DNA from: Bacillus sp. E(2018)
Lineage (GTDB): Bacteria > Bacillota > Bacilli > Bacillales > Fictibacillaceae
Reading direction: 5' to 3'
Assembly (NCBI RefSeq): GCF_005503015.1
Contig: NZ_SCOL01000007.1
Span: forward strand, 1-58,323
DNA length: 58,323 nt
Shown here piece after piece: positions 16,472 through 24,462 of the stretch (the first letter of the stretch is position 1; each line of letters begins with the position of its first letter). The translations under genes were made by a program, and so were the position numbers. The notes beneath the pieces were generated by a model, which saw only the letters and a program-made list of their open reading frames with translations, was not told the DNA's origin and made no database searches.

Positions 16472-16773
16472 TTTGCAACCACCTTATATTGCTTCACAGT
16501 GGGTACGACAGCTGCTAATTCTTGATCAGGATATTTCTTTTCTAAATCATGAATTTTCTTAAACTCCTCACTTCTTACCCACTTTAGATAAGCGTCTTTA
16601 GAAGTGAAAATCAGTTGAACGGTCAACTCACCTGCCCGCTTATCGTTCTGAAGCAATAAAAAATCAACAAAACCATCGGCGTTATCTACTGATCTAGAAC
16701 GGTTCTTATATATATTTATAACTTCGTCTGCTTTTTCATTTGGGACATCAAACGTAGAAAAGACGGTATACAT
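16468..16773 (-). CDS. ABM-domain protein, HmoA/HmoB-like heme-degrading monooxygenase
   Basis: 101 residues with an antibiotic-biosynthesis-monooxygenase (ABM) ferredoxin-like fold: VFSTFDVPNEKADEVINIYKNR, then GFVDFLLLQNDK, and TSKDAYLKWVRSEEFKKIH. The asparagine and phenylalanine pattern resembles bacterial HmoA/IsdG-type enzymes that open heme, but the short ABM fold also serves other reactions. It is the first gene of the four-gene operon with the B12 sensor and STAS protein. AAGAGGTG precedes the ATG. Confidence 0.75.
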   Translation of the reverse strand: MYTVFSTFDVPNEKADEVINIYKNRSRSVDNADGFVDFLLLQNDKRAGELTVQLIFTSKDAYLKWVRSEEFKKIHDLEKKYPDQELAAVVPTVKQYKVVAK

Positions 16774-16849
16774 GAAACATCACCTCTTGGATGTATTTAA
16801 ATGACAAAATGTTTATCTCATAAAAGATTCAATAAATACTCTTTTTTTC

Positions 16850-16872
16850 CTGCTAGCTAATTAGGCTAACAG
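16850..16872. promoter_or_regulatory. 23-base near-perfect palindrome upstream of the ABM-B12-STAS operon
   Basis: CTGCTAGCTAATT... pairs with ...AATTAGGCTAACAG around a TAATTA centre, with two mismatched pairs. It lies about 77 bases before the ABM start codon. It is not followed by a T-run on the minus strand, so an operator is more likely than a terminator. Confidence 0.5.
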
Positions 16873-17003
16873 CATCTTTTAAATTGAACCACCCATGTTA
16901 CAGGAAAAAGGTGTATAAGTCGAACTTAAGTGAAAATATTTGGTAGAAAGTAAATCACTAAAATGATATCTAAATATCAAAAGTTCAATTTAACAAGCTT
17001 TTA

Positions 17004-17045
17004 CCAAAAAAAAAAGGATAGAACTCCCTCTTTTGAGTTCTATCC
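17004..17045 (-). terminator. Terminator of the DinB-like gene
   Basis: Minus-strand GGATAGAACTC / GAGTTCTATCC (17016-17045) followed by about ten T. Confidence 0.9.
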
Positions 17046-17059
17046 TTCAGCTTTGAAAT

Positions 17060-17542
17060 TCAGTAAAGATCAAACATATTCACATCATGGTTGGTCTGTT
17101 TAAGATAAGTAAACAACTGTCCACGGTGATGATAGCTATGAGTCACAATTTCCACTAGCCATTTTGCTTGCGTAGCGCCTTTTTCAGCATAAAACGCCTT
17201 CGTTTCTTTCTTTAAAAAATCTTCTTCAGAAAGAGATAAAAAATAAGATTTAGCTAGATGATACCCTTCTTCTAATACATGAGTTAACTCTGTAACATTT
17301 TCTGCTGATAACTTCTTTTCAAGCTGACGAATTTCTTGCTCTGATTTTTCCTGCAAAATCGCTAAGTCGATATGAGGAATCTGAACCAAATGATTGGCTA
17401 GTTCTAAAAAAGATCTCATGTTTTCAACGGGACGAAAATCGTAAACAGAAGGATCTGCTTTTTTTAATAATTGTTTGGTCGTTCGAACCACAACATACAA
17501 TTCTTCGAGTAACGTCTCTGTTAAGGAAGCCGTAGCATTCAT
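17060..17542 (-). CDS. DinB/YfiT-like four-helix protein
   Basis: 160 residues from the ATG at 17542 (AGGAGG nine bases upstream; the longer frame starting at 17572 covers the Shine-Dalgarno). The helical pattern and the three metal histidine positions of DinB-type proteins can be seen: LANHLVQIPH (about 50-60) and THSYHHRGQLFTYLK near the C-terminus. Such proteins often act as metal-dependent thiol-S-transferases for bacillithiol; the substrate here is unknown. Single-gene unit with its own terminator. Confidence 0.8.
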   Translation of the reverse strand: MNATASLTETLLEELYVVVRTTKQLLKKADPSVYDFRPVENMRSFLELANHLVQIPHIDLAILQEKSEQEIRQLEKKLSAENVTELTHVLEEGYHLAKSYFLSLSEEDFLKKETKAFYAEKGATQAKWLVEIVTHSYHHRGQLFTYLKQTNHDVNMFDLY

Positions 17543-17594
17543 ATCTTTTTTCCTCCTGCTATGTATAATCATTACTTGTATTATCTTCTTCGTC

Positions 17595-18698
17595 TCAGCT
17601 GTTTTTTCCTTCGTTTAATCCAGAAGCAATCTCATGGTGTGCGGAGATACTCATCAAACTATTTTCCGTGTGATCTTCACAAATTAAAAGCATATCGTAA
17701 TAAGCACGCACAAACACCTCTACGATAAATGGATCATACATTTTACCTGATTGGTTCTGTATCTCTTTCTTTGCTTCCCAAGGTGTCAAGCCCTGACGAT
17801 ATGCACGGTTACTCGTCATCGCGTCAAAAGAATCAGCAACAGCTAAAATCCGAGAATAGATCGGGATATCTTTTCCTTTTAAACCATGTGGATAGCCAAG
17901 ACCATCAAATCTTTCATGATGATGAAGAATACCTGTTAAAACACGGTCAGAGTATCCGAACGATTTTGCTAAAATCATCCCATCAACAGGATGCTTTTTC
18001 ATAATTTCGTACTCTTCTTGAGTTAGTTTTCCGTTCTTTAAAAGAACAGCATCTGGTGTTGAGATCTTTCCGATGTCATGAATGAGAGCTGTCAACTCAA
18101 GCTCTTCCCAGTCTACATTCTTAAATTGTCCATGTTTGGCAAGAATCATGGCGCAGAGCGCTACTCTTTTTGAATGACCTTGTGTATAAACGTCTTTCGC
18201 TTCAACAGCTAACGAAAATGCTTTTACACCTTGTTGAATCGCTTCTTTTTCTGCAACGGACTGATACACAATTCGTTGCGCCATAAACAATAAGGAACAG
18301 AAAATCACATAAATTGAGATAAATGCTAAATAGTCTTTCAACGGTTCGTTCGATAACAAAAGATAGGATGCTAATCCACCTATACTCGAAACATAATATA
18401 GCCTCTTATCATTTAAAAGTAGAGCAGATACAGGCAAAAAGAAGTATGCGGCCTGCACGATCGGATAGGTAACGAAAAAGTAGGAAATCGAAACGACATA
18501 GATACTGCACAAAACAAAAGCTAATTTTGTGTATTGTTCTTGCATACGGTTGGCTCCCCAAGCTGGAAGAAAGCCGATCAAGAATAGGATGAGAAAGGGG
18601 TAGAAATTTTCTAATGGTTCTATAAAAAAATGATGGAGAGCCTGAATGAAGGCACTCCCCACAATAAATAGCTGAGCAAGCTTAATATTACGTATCAT
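17595..18698 (-). CDS. Membrane-bound HD-GYP domain phosphodiesterase
   Basis: 367 residues from the ATG at 18698 (GGAG nine bases upstream). The first 160 residues hold about six membrane helices. The HD-GYP domain follows with YTQGHSKRVA, LIHDIGKIS, KKHPVDG, HHHERFDGLGYPHGL and ILAVADSFDAMTS, so all metal ligands and the GYP motif are present. The expected activity is hydrolysis of cyclic di-GMP or a related cyclic dinucleotide. The N-terminal membrane part is probably a sensor. Confidence 0.9.
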   Translation of the reverse strand: MIRNIKLAQLFIVGSAFIQALHHFFIEPLENFYPFLILFLIGFLPAWGANRMQEQYTKLAFVLCSIYVVSISYFFVTYPIVQAAYFFLPVSALLLNDKRLYYVSSIGGLASYLLLSNEPLKDYLAFISIYVIFCSLLFMAQRIVYQSVAEKEAIQQGVKAFSLAVEAKDVYTQGHSKRVALCAMILAKHGQFKNVDWEELELTALIHDIGKISTPDAVLLKNGKLTQEEYEIMKKHPVDGMILAKSFGYSDRVLTGILHHHERFDGLGYPHGLKGKDIPIYSRILAVADSFDAMTSNRAYRQGLTPWEAKKEIQNQSGKMYDPFIVEVFVRAYYDMLLICEDHTENSLMSISAHHEIASGLNEGKNS

Positions 18699-18820
18699 GA
18701 AAAGAAACTCCAATTGTCGAATTTTGTAATTTAATGTAATTATATACTATGAAGACTGTTTATCCTATAGTTTGTTGATATTTAAAGCAGGTTGCTAAAC
18801 GCTGTCTTTTTTAAACCAAA

Positions 18821-18846
18821 CAAAAAAACCGCCAAGAAAGACGGTT
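18821..18846 (-). terminator. Terminator of the D,D-carboxypeptidase gene
   Basis: Minus-strand AACCGTC / GGCGGTT hairpin followed by seven T, directly after the stop codon. Confidence 0.85.
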
Positions 18847-20055
18847 TTATTTCACGTAACTGCGAGCTACTTGCCTCATTTTTTTATGTTTATGTTTTTG
18901 ACTGCGCATTCTTAAAATGACTAGAAATGCAAGTAATAGAAGCAATCCACTGTATAGAAAGATGCCTGTCTTAACAACAGATTGCATGAACGTCGAATCT
19001 ACTGCTTCTACTGATTTATGATCGACGGTTGCCGAAGCTTCTTTTTCCTTTTCTTTCTCTTTAAATAGTGTATGTGAGAGCAACACATGCCCTGTAGAGT
19101 CTTTTAATTGAAGTTCTCCATCAGAACTCACTTCCTGAACCGGTTCTTCTCCTTTAGGCAAAGTAACGGCCAAGTCCTCTTTTAGCGGATAAGTCTTTCC
19201 GTTTAACGCTTCAATCTTTGTACCAGCAGACAACGTTTGTCTTTCGAAATTTCCAAAACCATAATCCCCAAGAGCCATTGTGTCCCAATAAGCTGCTCGA
19301 CTGGTAGGAGCTTTCATTGTAACGATGATCACATCGAGATTATCGCGTGAAACAGCCGTAACTAAAGTGTGCTTTGATTCATCCACATATCCGTTCTTCA
19401 CACCAATCGTACCCGGATAATCCCATAAGAGCTGATGGTGATTTCTTAATGTTGTTTCCCAGCCTTCTCCGACCCAAGGCAATTCTTTTGTTGATACAAT
19501 TTCACGAAATTCTTCATTTTGCATCGCGTATTGAGTAATTTTCGCCATATCTTCGGCTGTTGTATAATGTTCTTCATCAAAAAGCCCATTGGGATTCACA
19601 AAATGAGTGTCATCTGCTCCCACTTTTTTAGCGAAAGCATTCATTTCTTCTGCGAAGGAATCGACATCCCCTGCCAAATATTCTGCAATCGCAACAGCCG
19701 CATCATTACCTGAGTTAATTAAAAGACCTTGAACAAGCTTTTTCAAAGGTACTTGCTCGTTCTCCATTAAATAGACTCGTGTCCCCTCAGCTCTCACTGC
19801 GTCGCTGCTAACAACAACAGTATCATCCAACTTGCCTGATTCTATAGCCAGAATCCCTGTAATGATCTTCGTAATACTAGCTGGATACATTTGTTCTGAG
19901 CTATTCTTTTGATATAAAATATCTCCTGTTTTCGCATCAATCATTACAGCGCTTTCGCTTTTAATTTCTGGTGTGTTCTCCCCCGTCGCTTGTACGAACG
20001 TCGTATTCACAAGCATAACCAGTGAAAAAACAAGAATTAGGCTAAGTTTTTTCAT
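18847..20055 (-). CDS. D-alanyl-D-alanine carboxypeptidase (DacF/DacA-like PBP5 family)
   Basis: 402 residues. Signal peptide (about 1-23), then active-site motifs YPASITKIITG (SxxK), INSGNDAAVA (SGN) and VKNGYVDES (in place of KTG; KNG is normal in DacF-like enzymes). The C-terminus has one membrane helix (GIFLYSGLLLLLAFLVIL) followed by a basic tail, so the enzyme is anchored with its catalytic domain outside. It trims the terminal D-alanine of peptidoglycan stems. Confidence 0.93.
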   Translation of the reverse strand: MKKLSLILVFSLVMLVNTTFVQATGENTPEIKSESAVMIDAKTGDILYQKNSSEQMYPASITKIITGILAIESGKLDDTVVVSSDAVRAEGTRVYLMENEQVPLKKLVQGLLINSGNDAAVAIAEYLAGDVDSFAEEMNAFAKKVGADDTHFVNPNGLFDEEHYTTAEDMAKITQYAMQNEEFREIVSTKELPWVGEGWETTLRNHHQLLWDYPGTIGVKNGYVDESKHTLVTAVSRDNLDVIIVTMKAPTSRAAYWDTMALGDYGFGNFERQTLSAGTKIEALNGKTYPLKEDLAVTLPKGEEPVQEVSSDGELQLKDSTGHVLLSHTLFKEKEKEKEASATVDHKSVEAVDSTFMQSVVKTGIFLYSGLLLLLAFLVILRMRSQKHKHKKMRQVARSYVK

Positions 20056-20154
20056 TTCATTCCGCTCCCGTTAGTCATTTAATCTTCATATCTCTTCGTT
20101 GTCTATTTCGTTTCTTTTATGGTTGAAATCAAAATGAAATCTAGTAATATTCGC

Positions 20155-20208
20155 CATAAAAAAACAGGCGTTTATCAATAGCTAACGTTCGACAAATTCC
20201 GCCTGTTT
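20155..20208 (-). terminator. Terminator of corA
   Basis: Minus-strand AAACAGGCG / CGCCTGTTT (arms 20162-20170 and 20200-20208) with a long loop, then a T-run. Confidence 0.7.
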
Positions 20209-20237
20209 CCTTTATATCGTTCAATTTATAAGATTAT

Positions 20238-21173
20238 TTAGTCAAAGTGTTTTCTACTTTTCTTCCCTCTCAATAAATCTCCCGTCCAACCTTTCATTCT
20301 TAACCAGATATAAACGCCTATTGTAGAACCAACAATCAATAACATCGCATAAAGATATCCAAGCTTCCAATCAAGTTCAGGCATATTCTTGAAATTCATA
20401 CCCCAAATTGCGCCTAGCCCCATTGCTGGAGTGAAAATAACGGTAAAAACGGTAAGTGTTTTCATAATTTCATTTCCACGATGAGAAGAAAGTACTTCCT
20501 CCAGGTTTAACAACGTATCGATATCCTGTCTGTAATGGGAGAGGAGCGAAGTTGTTCGGTCGATTCTAGTTTCAATTCGCTTATAAGCCTGCGTTTCTGT
20601 GATTTCGTCGAGAAAAGCCTCTTTAATGGCCATCTGTGTTTCATGAACAGGGAGTGTTAAGTCACTCCAGTTAATCAACTCGATTCGGCGATCATAGATG
20701 CTGTTCAATAAATTAGTGTGATTGTTTCTTTGAACATCACGTTGCAGCTCTTTAAGCTTCACTTCTAATGCATCAATACCATCCAAGAAATAATTGATCA
20801 ATTCACCGAGTAAGATAATAAAGCCTTCTACAGGTGTCTTTTCTTCTAAGATTAAATGATCACAAGCTTCACGGTTTTCCCCTTGGATACGTGAAAGGTC
20901 TAATCCCACTGTTATTATAGATTTTGGGCGAATATAAAAGTGAAACACTTCAAAATCAGATTGATTCTCCGGATCTTGTTTATACGTAAGCGACCCCCGA
21001 ACAATTTGATCACCGTCACTGTCTTTTTCAATTCTTAAATAATTGACTTTATCTTCTTTTATATTACTCAACCAATTTTTGCAGCCTTTCGTATCTGCGA
21101 TCAAGTCATGAATTGTTTCTTCGTGGCACTCATGACGATGCCACTTCCAACCATAGACACTTGTTTCTTCCAT
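20238..21173 (-). CDS. CorA-family magnesium transporter
   Basis: 311 residues from the ATG at 21173 (AAAGGGTGG eight bases upstream). Large cytoplasmic N-terminal domain, then two C-terminal membrane helices with the hallmark GMNFKNMPEL motif (GMN, pore entry) and a basic C-terminal tail. Homologue of B. subtilis YfjQ. The substrate is presumed Mg2+, as for GMN-type CorA proteins. Confidence 0.93.
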   Translation of the reverse strand: MEETSVYGWKWHRHECHEETIHDLIADTKGCKNWLSNIKEDKVNYLRIEKDSDGDQIVRGSLTYKQDPENQSDFEVFHFYIRPKSIITVGLDLSRIQGENREACDHLILEEKTPVEGFIILLGELINYFLDGIDALEVKLKELQRDVQRNNHTNLLNSIYDRRIELINWSDLTLPVHETQMAIKEAFLDEITETQAYKRIETRIDRTTSLLSHYRQDIDTLLNLEEVLSSHRGNEIMKTLTVFTVIFTPAMGLGAIWGMNFKNMPELDWKLGYLYAMLLIVGSTIGVYIWLRMKGWTGDLLRGKKSRKHFD

Positions 21174-21204
21174 AGAATTATCCACCCTTTGTATAAAGAT
21201 TGTT

Positions 21205-21507
21205 TTACGTTACGGTATATTCTTTTGCACCTTGTTTTCTTAACCATCTTAGTGAAAATTGCATAACATCGGGGTGATTTTGATTCTCTTTATTCTTGGC
21301 GTACACCCAAATGTACCCCTTCTTTTCTGTTTCCAGTACCTTTAATAAGGCGACTGCCACGATTTCATGCTCTCTTTCTGCGATAACAACGGTTGTATCT
21401 TCACGATTCTCTATATAGGAAGAGAGTTTCTTCTGATATTCCGGAACATCACTACACCATTCCAATAAACGGTTAAGATCTTCTTTTTCTGCGAACATCG
21501 GTTTCAC
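21205..21507 (-). CDS. Hypothetical small acetyltransferase-like protein
   Basis: About 100 residues. The start is uncertain: a GTG at 21507 is six bases after GAGGAGG, while earlier codons lie in the ribosome binding site. The sequence (VVIAEREHEIVAVALLKVLETEKKG) resembles the central beta strands of a GNAT fold, but it is too short for a full enzyme and the acetyl-CoA loop is not clear. It lies just upstream of corA on the same strand and may be co-transcribed. Confidence 0.55.
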   Translation of the reverse strand: MKPMFAEKEDLNRLLEWCSDVPEYQKKLSSYIENREDTTVVIAEREHEIVAVALLKVLETEKKGYIWVYAKNKENQNHPDVMQFSLRWLRKQGAKEYTVT

Positions 21508-21554
21508 TGACATCCTCCTCAATTAGAGTTCCCCTATCAAAATAGGAGCAAACC

Positions 21555-21965
21555 CTAGATTATTTTTTCTTGTAAGGATAAATAACTTTGTAAAAGTTCT
21601 CGGTCTTCTGGAAAGGATAACGTTAGCGTCTCTAACTCTTTCAAGGATACCCACCTTATATCGTGAATTAAACCATCGGGATCTTGAATAACAGGAGAAC
21701 CGCCCACCAATTCAGTTAGATAATATTGAACTTTAAATTGGATGTTCTGAGATATGCCTTCTTTAATATGTAGTTTCTTAGTAACTTTTACGACATAACC
21801 CGTTTCTTCCCATACTTCTCGTATGCCGCATTCTTCAAGACTCTCGTTTTCTTCTCTGCCTCCGGAAGGAATGCTCCACTTCTTTTCCTCAGCGGCTGTT
21901 CCTTGTAAAACCATCAATAACTTTCCATCATTCACACAAATACAACTAGCACCTTCCCATTTCAT
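21555..21965 (-). CDS. Nudix hydrolase
   Basis: 136 residues. A complete Nudix box is visible: GGREENESLEECGIREVWEE followed by TGYV (about residues 36-60). The start is ATG at 21965, seven bases after GGGGG. The substrate, a nucleoside diphosphate linked to some group X, cannot be told from sequence. Same strand and direction as the corA pair. Confidence 0.9.
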   Translation of the reverse strand: MKWEGASCICVNDGKLLMVLQGTAAEEKKWSIPSGGREENESLEECGIREVWEETGYVVKVTKKLHIKEGISQNIQFKVQYYLTELVGGSPVIQDPDGLIHDIRWVSLKELETLTLSFPEDRELLQSYLSLQEKII

Positions 21966-21999
21966 AACCATTCCCCCTTTACAGCTATTTTCTGGACAT

Positions 22000-22034
22000 A
22001 AAAAAAAAGTCCTGCGTGATAAACACAGGACTTT
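22000..22034 (-). terminator. Terminator of the 300-residue unknown gene
   Basis: Minus-strand AAGTCCTG / CAGGACTT hairpin followed by about nine T, 31 bases after the stop codon at 22065. Confidence 0.9.
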
Positions 22035-22064
22035 TCTACAATTATATGACTTAAGATTTCTAGA

Positions 22065-22967
22065 CTAGATGACTTGAGTTTGATCGGCTACTTTTTGCGT
22101 ATGCACAATTCTGCATTTACAATGATCCCACGTATAGAGCGTCTTGCTGTTTTGCTCTAATAAAGACAGAGAATCCTCCGTACATTCTACGATCTTAGAA
22201 TGAGGGATATCATGCTCTTTTTGTTCGCCAGTCTTCATATCAATATATACGATTCGTTCACTCTTTCCCGTTGCAAGATCTAGCTCATAAACGAGCAGTT
22301 GATCGTCTACTTGATAAAGAGCTCGGGGAGAGATGGATAGCTTGTATTCTGTAACCACTTTATCTTTTTCATTCAACACCATGATCTTCTTTGGATCACC
22401 GTTAAGAACCGGCGCTCCTGACACGTATACAAGATCTTGGTGACATAAAATATCAGTAGGTGCCATGTTGCTTCCAAGATTAATACGCTTTTTCTTACCG
22501 TTTCGGATGATGTAGAGAACCGCCTGATCTTCTTCAACGATATAAGAAGAAATGTAGAGAACATCTTGGTTCATCTCTACTTCCCAGAGGAACCCATTCA
22601 CTTTCCACTCTTTTACTAACTCAGGGCCATCTTTAGAAAAGATTAAGACTGAGCCTTTTGAACCATCACCCTCACAAGCAACTACAACACTTAAATCAAA
22701 TTCATAAAAATTGGGTTGTCCCTTAATAACCTGAGATTTCAAGCAGCCGTTTTTATGGTCAAAGATGAAGAGCTTGTGGTCTCTTGACTGATCATCGATC
22801 TTTTTGGAGAACCAGTAATTCTTCTGTTTGTCCATGAATACTTCGGAGTAGGCAAAACCGCCTTCCTCATTTCTTACTATATTTCCGGCCACTTCAGGAT
22901 CACGTGAGACATACAGCGATTGATTCTTCTCTGCAGTTCGTGATGATAATTGATACATTTTAGCCAT
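22065..22967 (-). CDS. Unknown cytoplasmic protein, beta-propeller-like, divergent from the RNPP regulator
   Basis: 300 residues from the ATG at 22967, which has GGGAGAGAG five bases upstream; a 43-codon longer frame has no ribosome binding site. No signal peptide or membrane helix. The sequence is a chain of short beta-strand blocks (LFIFDHKNGCLKS, LYISSYIVEEDQAVLYII, IVYIDMKTGEQKEH) with a spacing that suggests a beta-propeller. I do not recognise a family. It is transcribed divergently from the XRE-TPR regulator across a 224-base gap, so it is a candidate regulatory target. Confidence 0.75.
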   Translation of the reverse strand: MAKMYQLSSRTAEKNQSLYVSRDPEVAGNIVRNEEGGFAYSEVFMDKQKNYWFSKKIDDQSRDHKLFIFDHKNGCLKSQVIKGQPNFYEFDLSVVVACEGDGSKGSVLIFSKDGPELVKEWKVNGFLWEVEMNQDVLYISSYIVEEDQAVLYIIRNGKKKRINLGSNMAPTDILCHQDLVYVSGAPVLNGDPKKIMVLNEKDKVVTEYKLSISPRALYQVDDQLLVYELDLATGKSERIVYIDMKTGEQKEHDIPHSKIVECTEDSLSLLEQNSKTLYTWDHCKCRIVHTQKVADQTQVI

Positions 22968-23111
22968 AGTACTCTCTCCCTTCAAATTTGACGCCGGCTC
23001 GGTGCTGACATAGGATTTATGTAAAACGTTCTTTTCAAAATTATCAATTTCTAGCAAAAACTTTGTATTTTCTGTTATATTTATCTTATCAAACAATCCA
23101 TTTATTCTGTA

Positions 23112-23172
23112 TTGGGAAAAATAGTAGGATAGATACTTGTTTAGTGGGGGTTCTGCATGACAATTTTCCCAA
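23112..23172. promoter_or_regulatory. Inverted repeat in the divergent promoter region of the RNPP regulator
   Basis: TTGGGAAAA (23112-23120) and its exact complement TTTTCCCAA (23164-23172) flank 43 bases just before the regulator start. It could be a two-half-site operator for the XRE-TPR protein or a leader hairpin. Confidence 0.4.
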
Positions 23173-23191
23173 GTTCTGAAAGGGGGATTTT

Positions 23192-24445
23192 ATGGTCGGT
23201 CAACGAATAAGATATTATAGAAAAACCAAAGGCCTAACCCAGGAAGAACTGGCACAGGGAATTTGTTCTGTCTCATACTTGAGTAAGATTGAGAAAGGGG
23301 ACGCCAAATCAAGCGAAGAAGTCATTAATCTGCTTTGCGAACGTCTAGGTATTTCGCCGGAGGAAGTGGACGAAAGTAAGATCCTTGAGATGCTAAATGA
23401 GTGGAATATGATGATGGTTGATAGGCAGTTTGAAGAAGCGAGTAATACTTACATTGAAATAAAAGAAAAAATGGAAGGTATAACTGATCCCAGTTTACGC
23501 TTGAGATATGAACTATTTTATTCTAGGTATCTAATGGTCATTGAACCACCAATGCTTGATGAAACTAAAGAAAAATTAGAAAGCATTGAAAAACTATTAG
23601 ATCATCTCTCGAATGATTTAAAATTCTATTACTTTATGTTTTGGGGTATGTATTACAATTTTAATAAGAATTACAATGAAGCTCTAAACTATCTTCACAA
23701 AGCAGAAAAGCAATTTAATCAAACTTCAAATATACAAGACTCCGAAGCCGCTGTGAACTATTATCTTTTAGCTTTAACCTATAGTTTTTTAATGCGTGTT
23801 ACTTCAATCACTACTTATACATTTAAAGCTATTTATATATTTGATAGAGATTATAATTATAGTAGAAGTGCGGATTGTCAAATCTTATTGGGAATAAGTT
23901 ACAGGAGAGCAAAGCATTATGACTTGGCAGAAACACATTTAAAAAATGCATTAAAGTATTCCACAATGTTTAAAGATGAAACACTTAACGGGATAATCTA
24001 CCACAACTTAGGATATATTTCCTCGTGTAAGAAGGAACATCTAAAAGCAATTGACCGCTATGAAAAAAGTCTAGGTTATAAACAAAGTCAATCCCCTCAA
24101 AATATGGCTAATACCATTTATCTATTGGCATCTGAACACTATGAATTAGGGAACTTTGAGAAAGTTTTAGAATTGATTAAATCTGGTTTAGACCTTGTGG
24201 ATGAAGAACAGGAATCTTATTATAATCTAATCCTTCTTCAATACAAGATCAACGGAATTGAGTCTGAAGAATATATTCAATATCTCAGAAAAAAAGCTAT
24301 ACCCTTTTTCGAGCATAAAGGAATATGGGAATATGTTTCTAACTATGCCGAATTATTAGCAGACATGTTCTTTAACCAAGGGCATTACAAAAAAGCAAGT
24401 GAGTATTATAGAGTTGCAAATAATGCAAGAAAAAACATTTTTTAA
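23192..24445 (+). CDS. XRE-TPR transcriptional regulator of the RNPP quorum-sensing type (NprR-like)
   Basis: 417 residues, close to NprR (about 420). Residues 1-65 are an XRE helix-turn-helix (IRYYRKTKGLTQEELAQGIC, SVSYLSKIEKG). The rest (about 70-417) is a run of TPR-type helical repeats, for example HYDLAETHLKNALKYS, HLKAIDRYEKSLGYK and HYKKASEYYRVANNA. RNPP receptors bind short re-imported peptides through the TPR domain. AAAGGGGG precedes the ATG. The gene is followed after 17 bases by a secreted repeat-peptide gene, the arrangement of receptor and cognate pro-peptide. Composition is visibly more AT-rich than the flanks, which may point to horizontal transfer. Confidence 0.9.
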   Translation: MVGQRIRYYRKTKGLTQEELAQGICSVSYLSKIEKGDAKSSEEVINLLCERLGISPEEVDESKILEMLNEWNMMMVDRQFEEASNTYIEIKEKMEGITDPSLRLRYELFYSRYLMVIEPPMLDETKEKLESIEKLLDHLSNDLKFYYFMFWGMYYNFNKNYNEALNYLHKAEKQFNQTSNIQDSEAAVNYYLLALTYSFLMRVTSITTYTFKAIYIFDRDYNYSRSADCQILLGISYRRAKHYDLAETHLKNALKYSTMFKDETLNGIIYHNLGYISSCKKEHLKAIDRYEKSLGYKQSQSPQNMANTIYLLASEHYELGNFEKVLELIKSGLDLVDEEQESYYNLILLQYKINGIESEEYIQYLRKKAIPFFEHKGIWEYVSNYAELLADMFFNQGHYKKASEYYRVANNARKNIF

Positions 24446-24462
24446 TTTAGGAGGATAGATAT

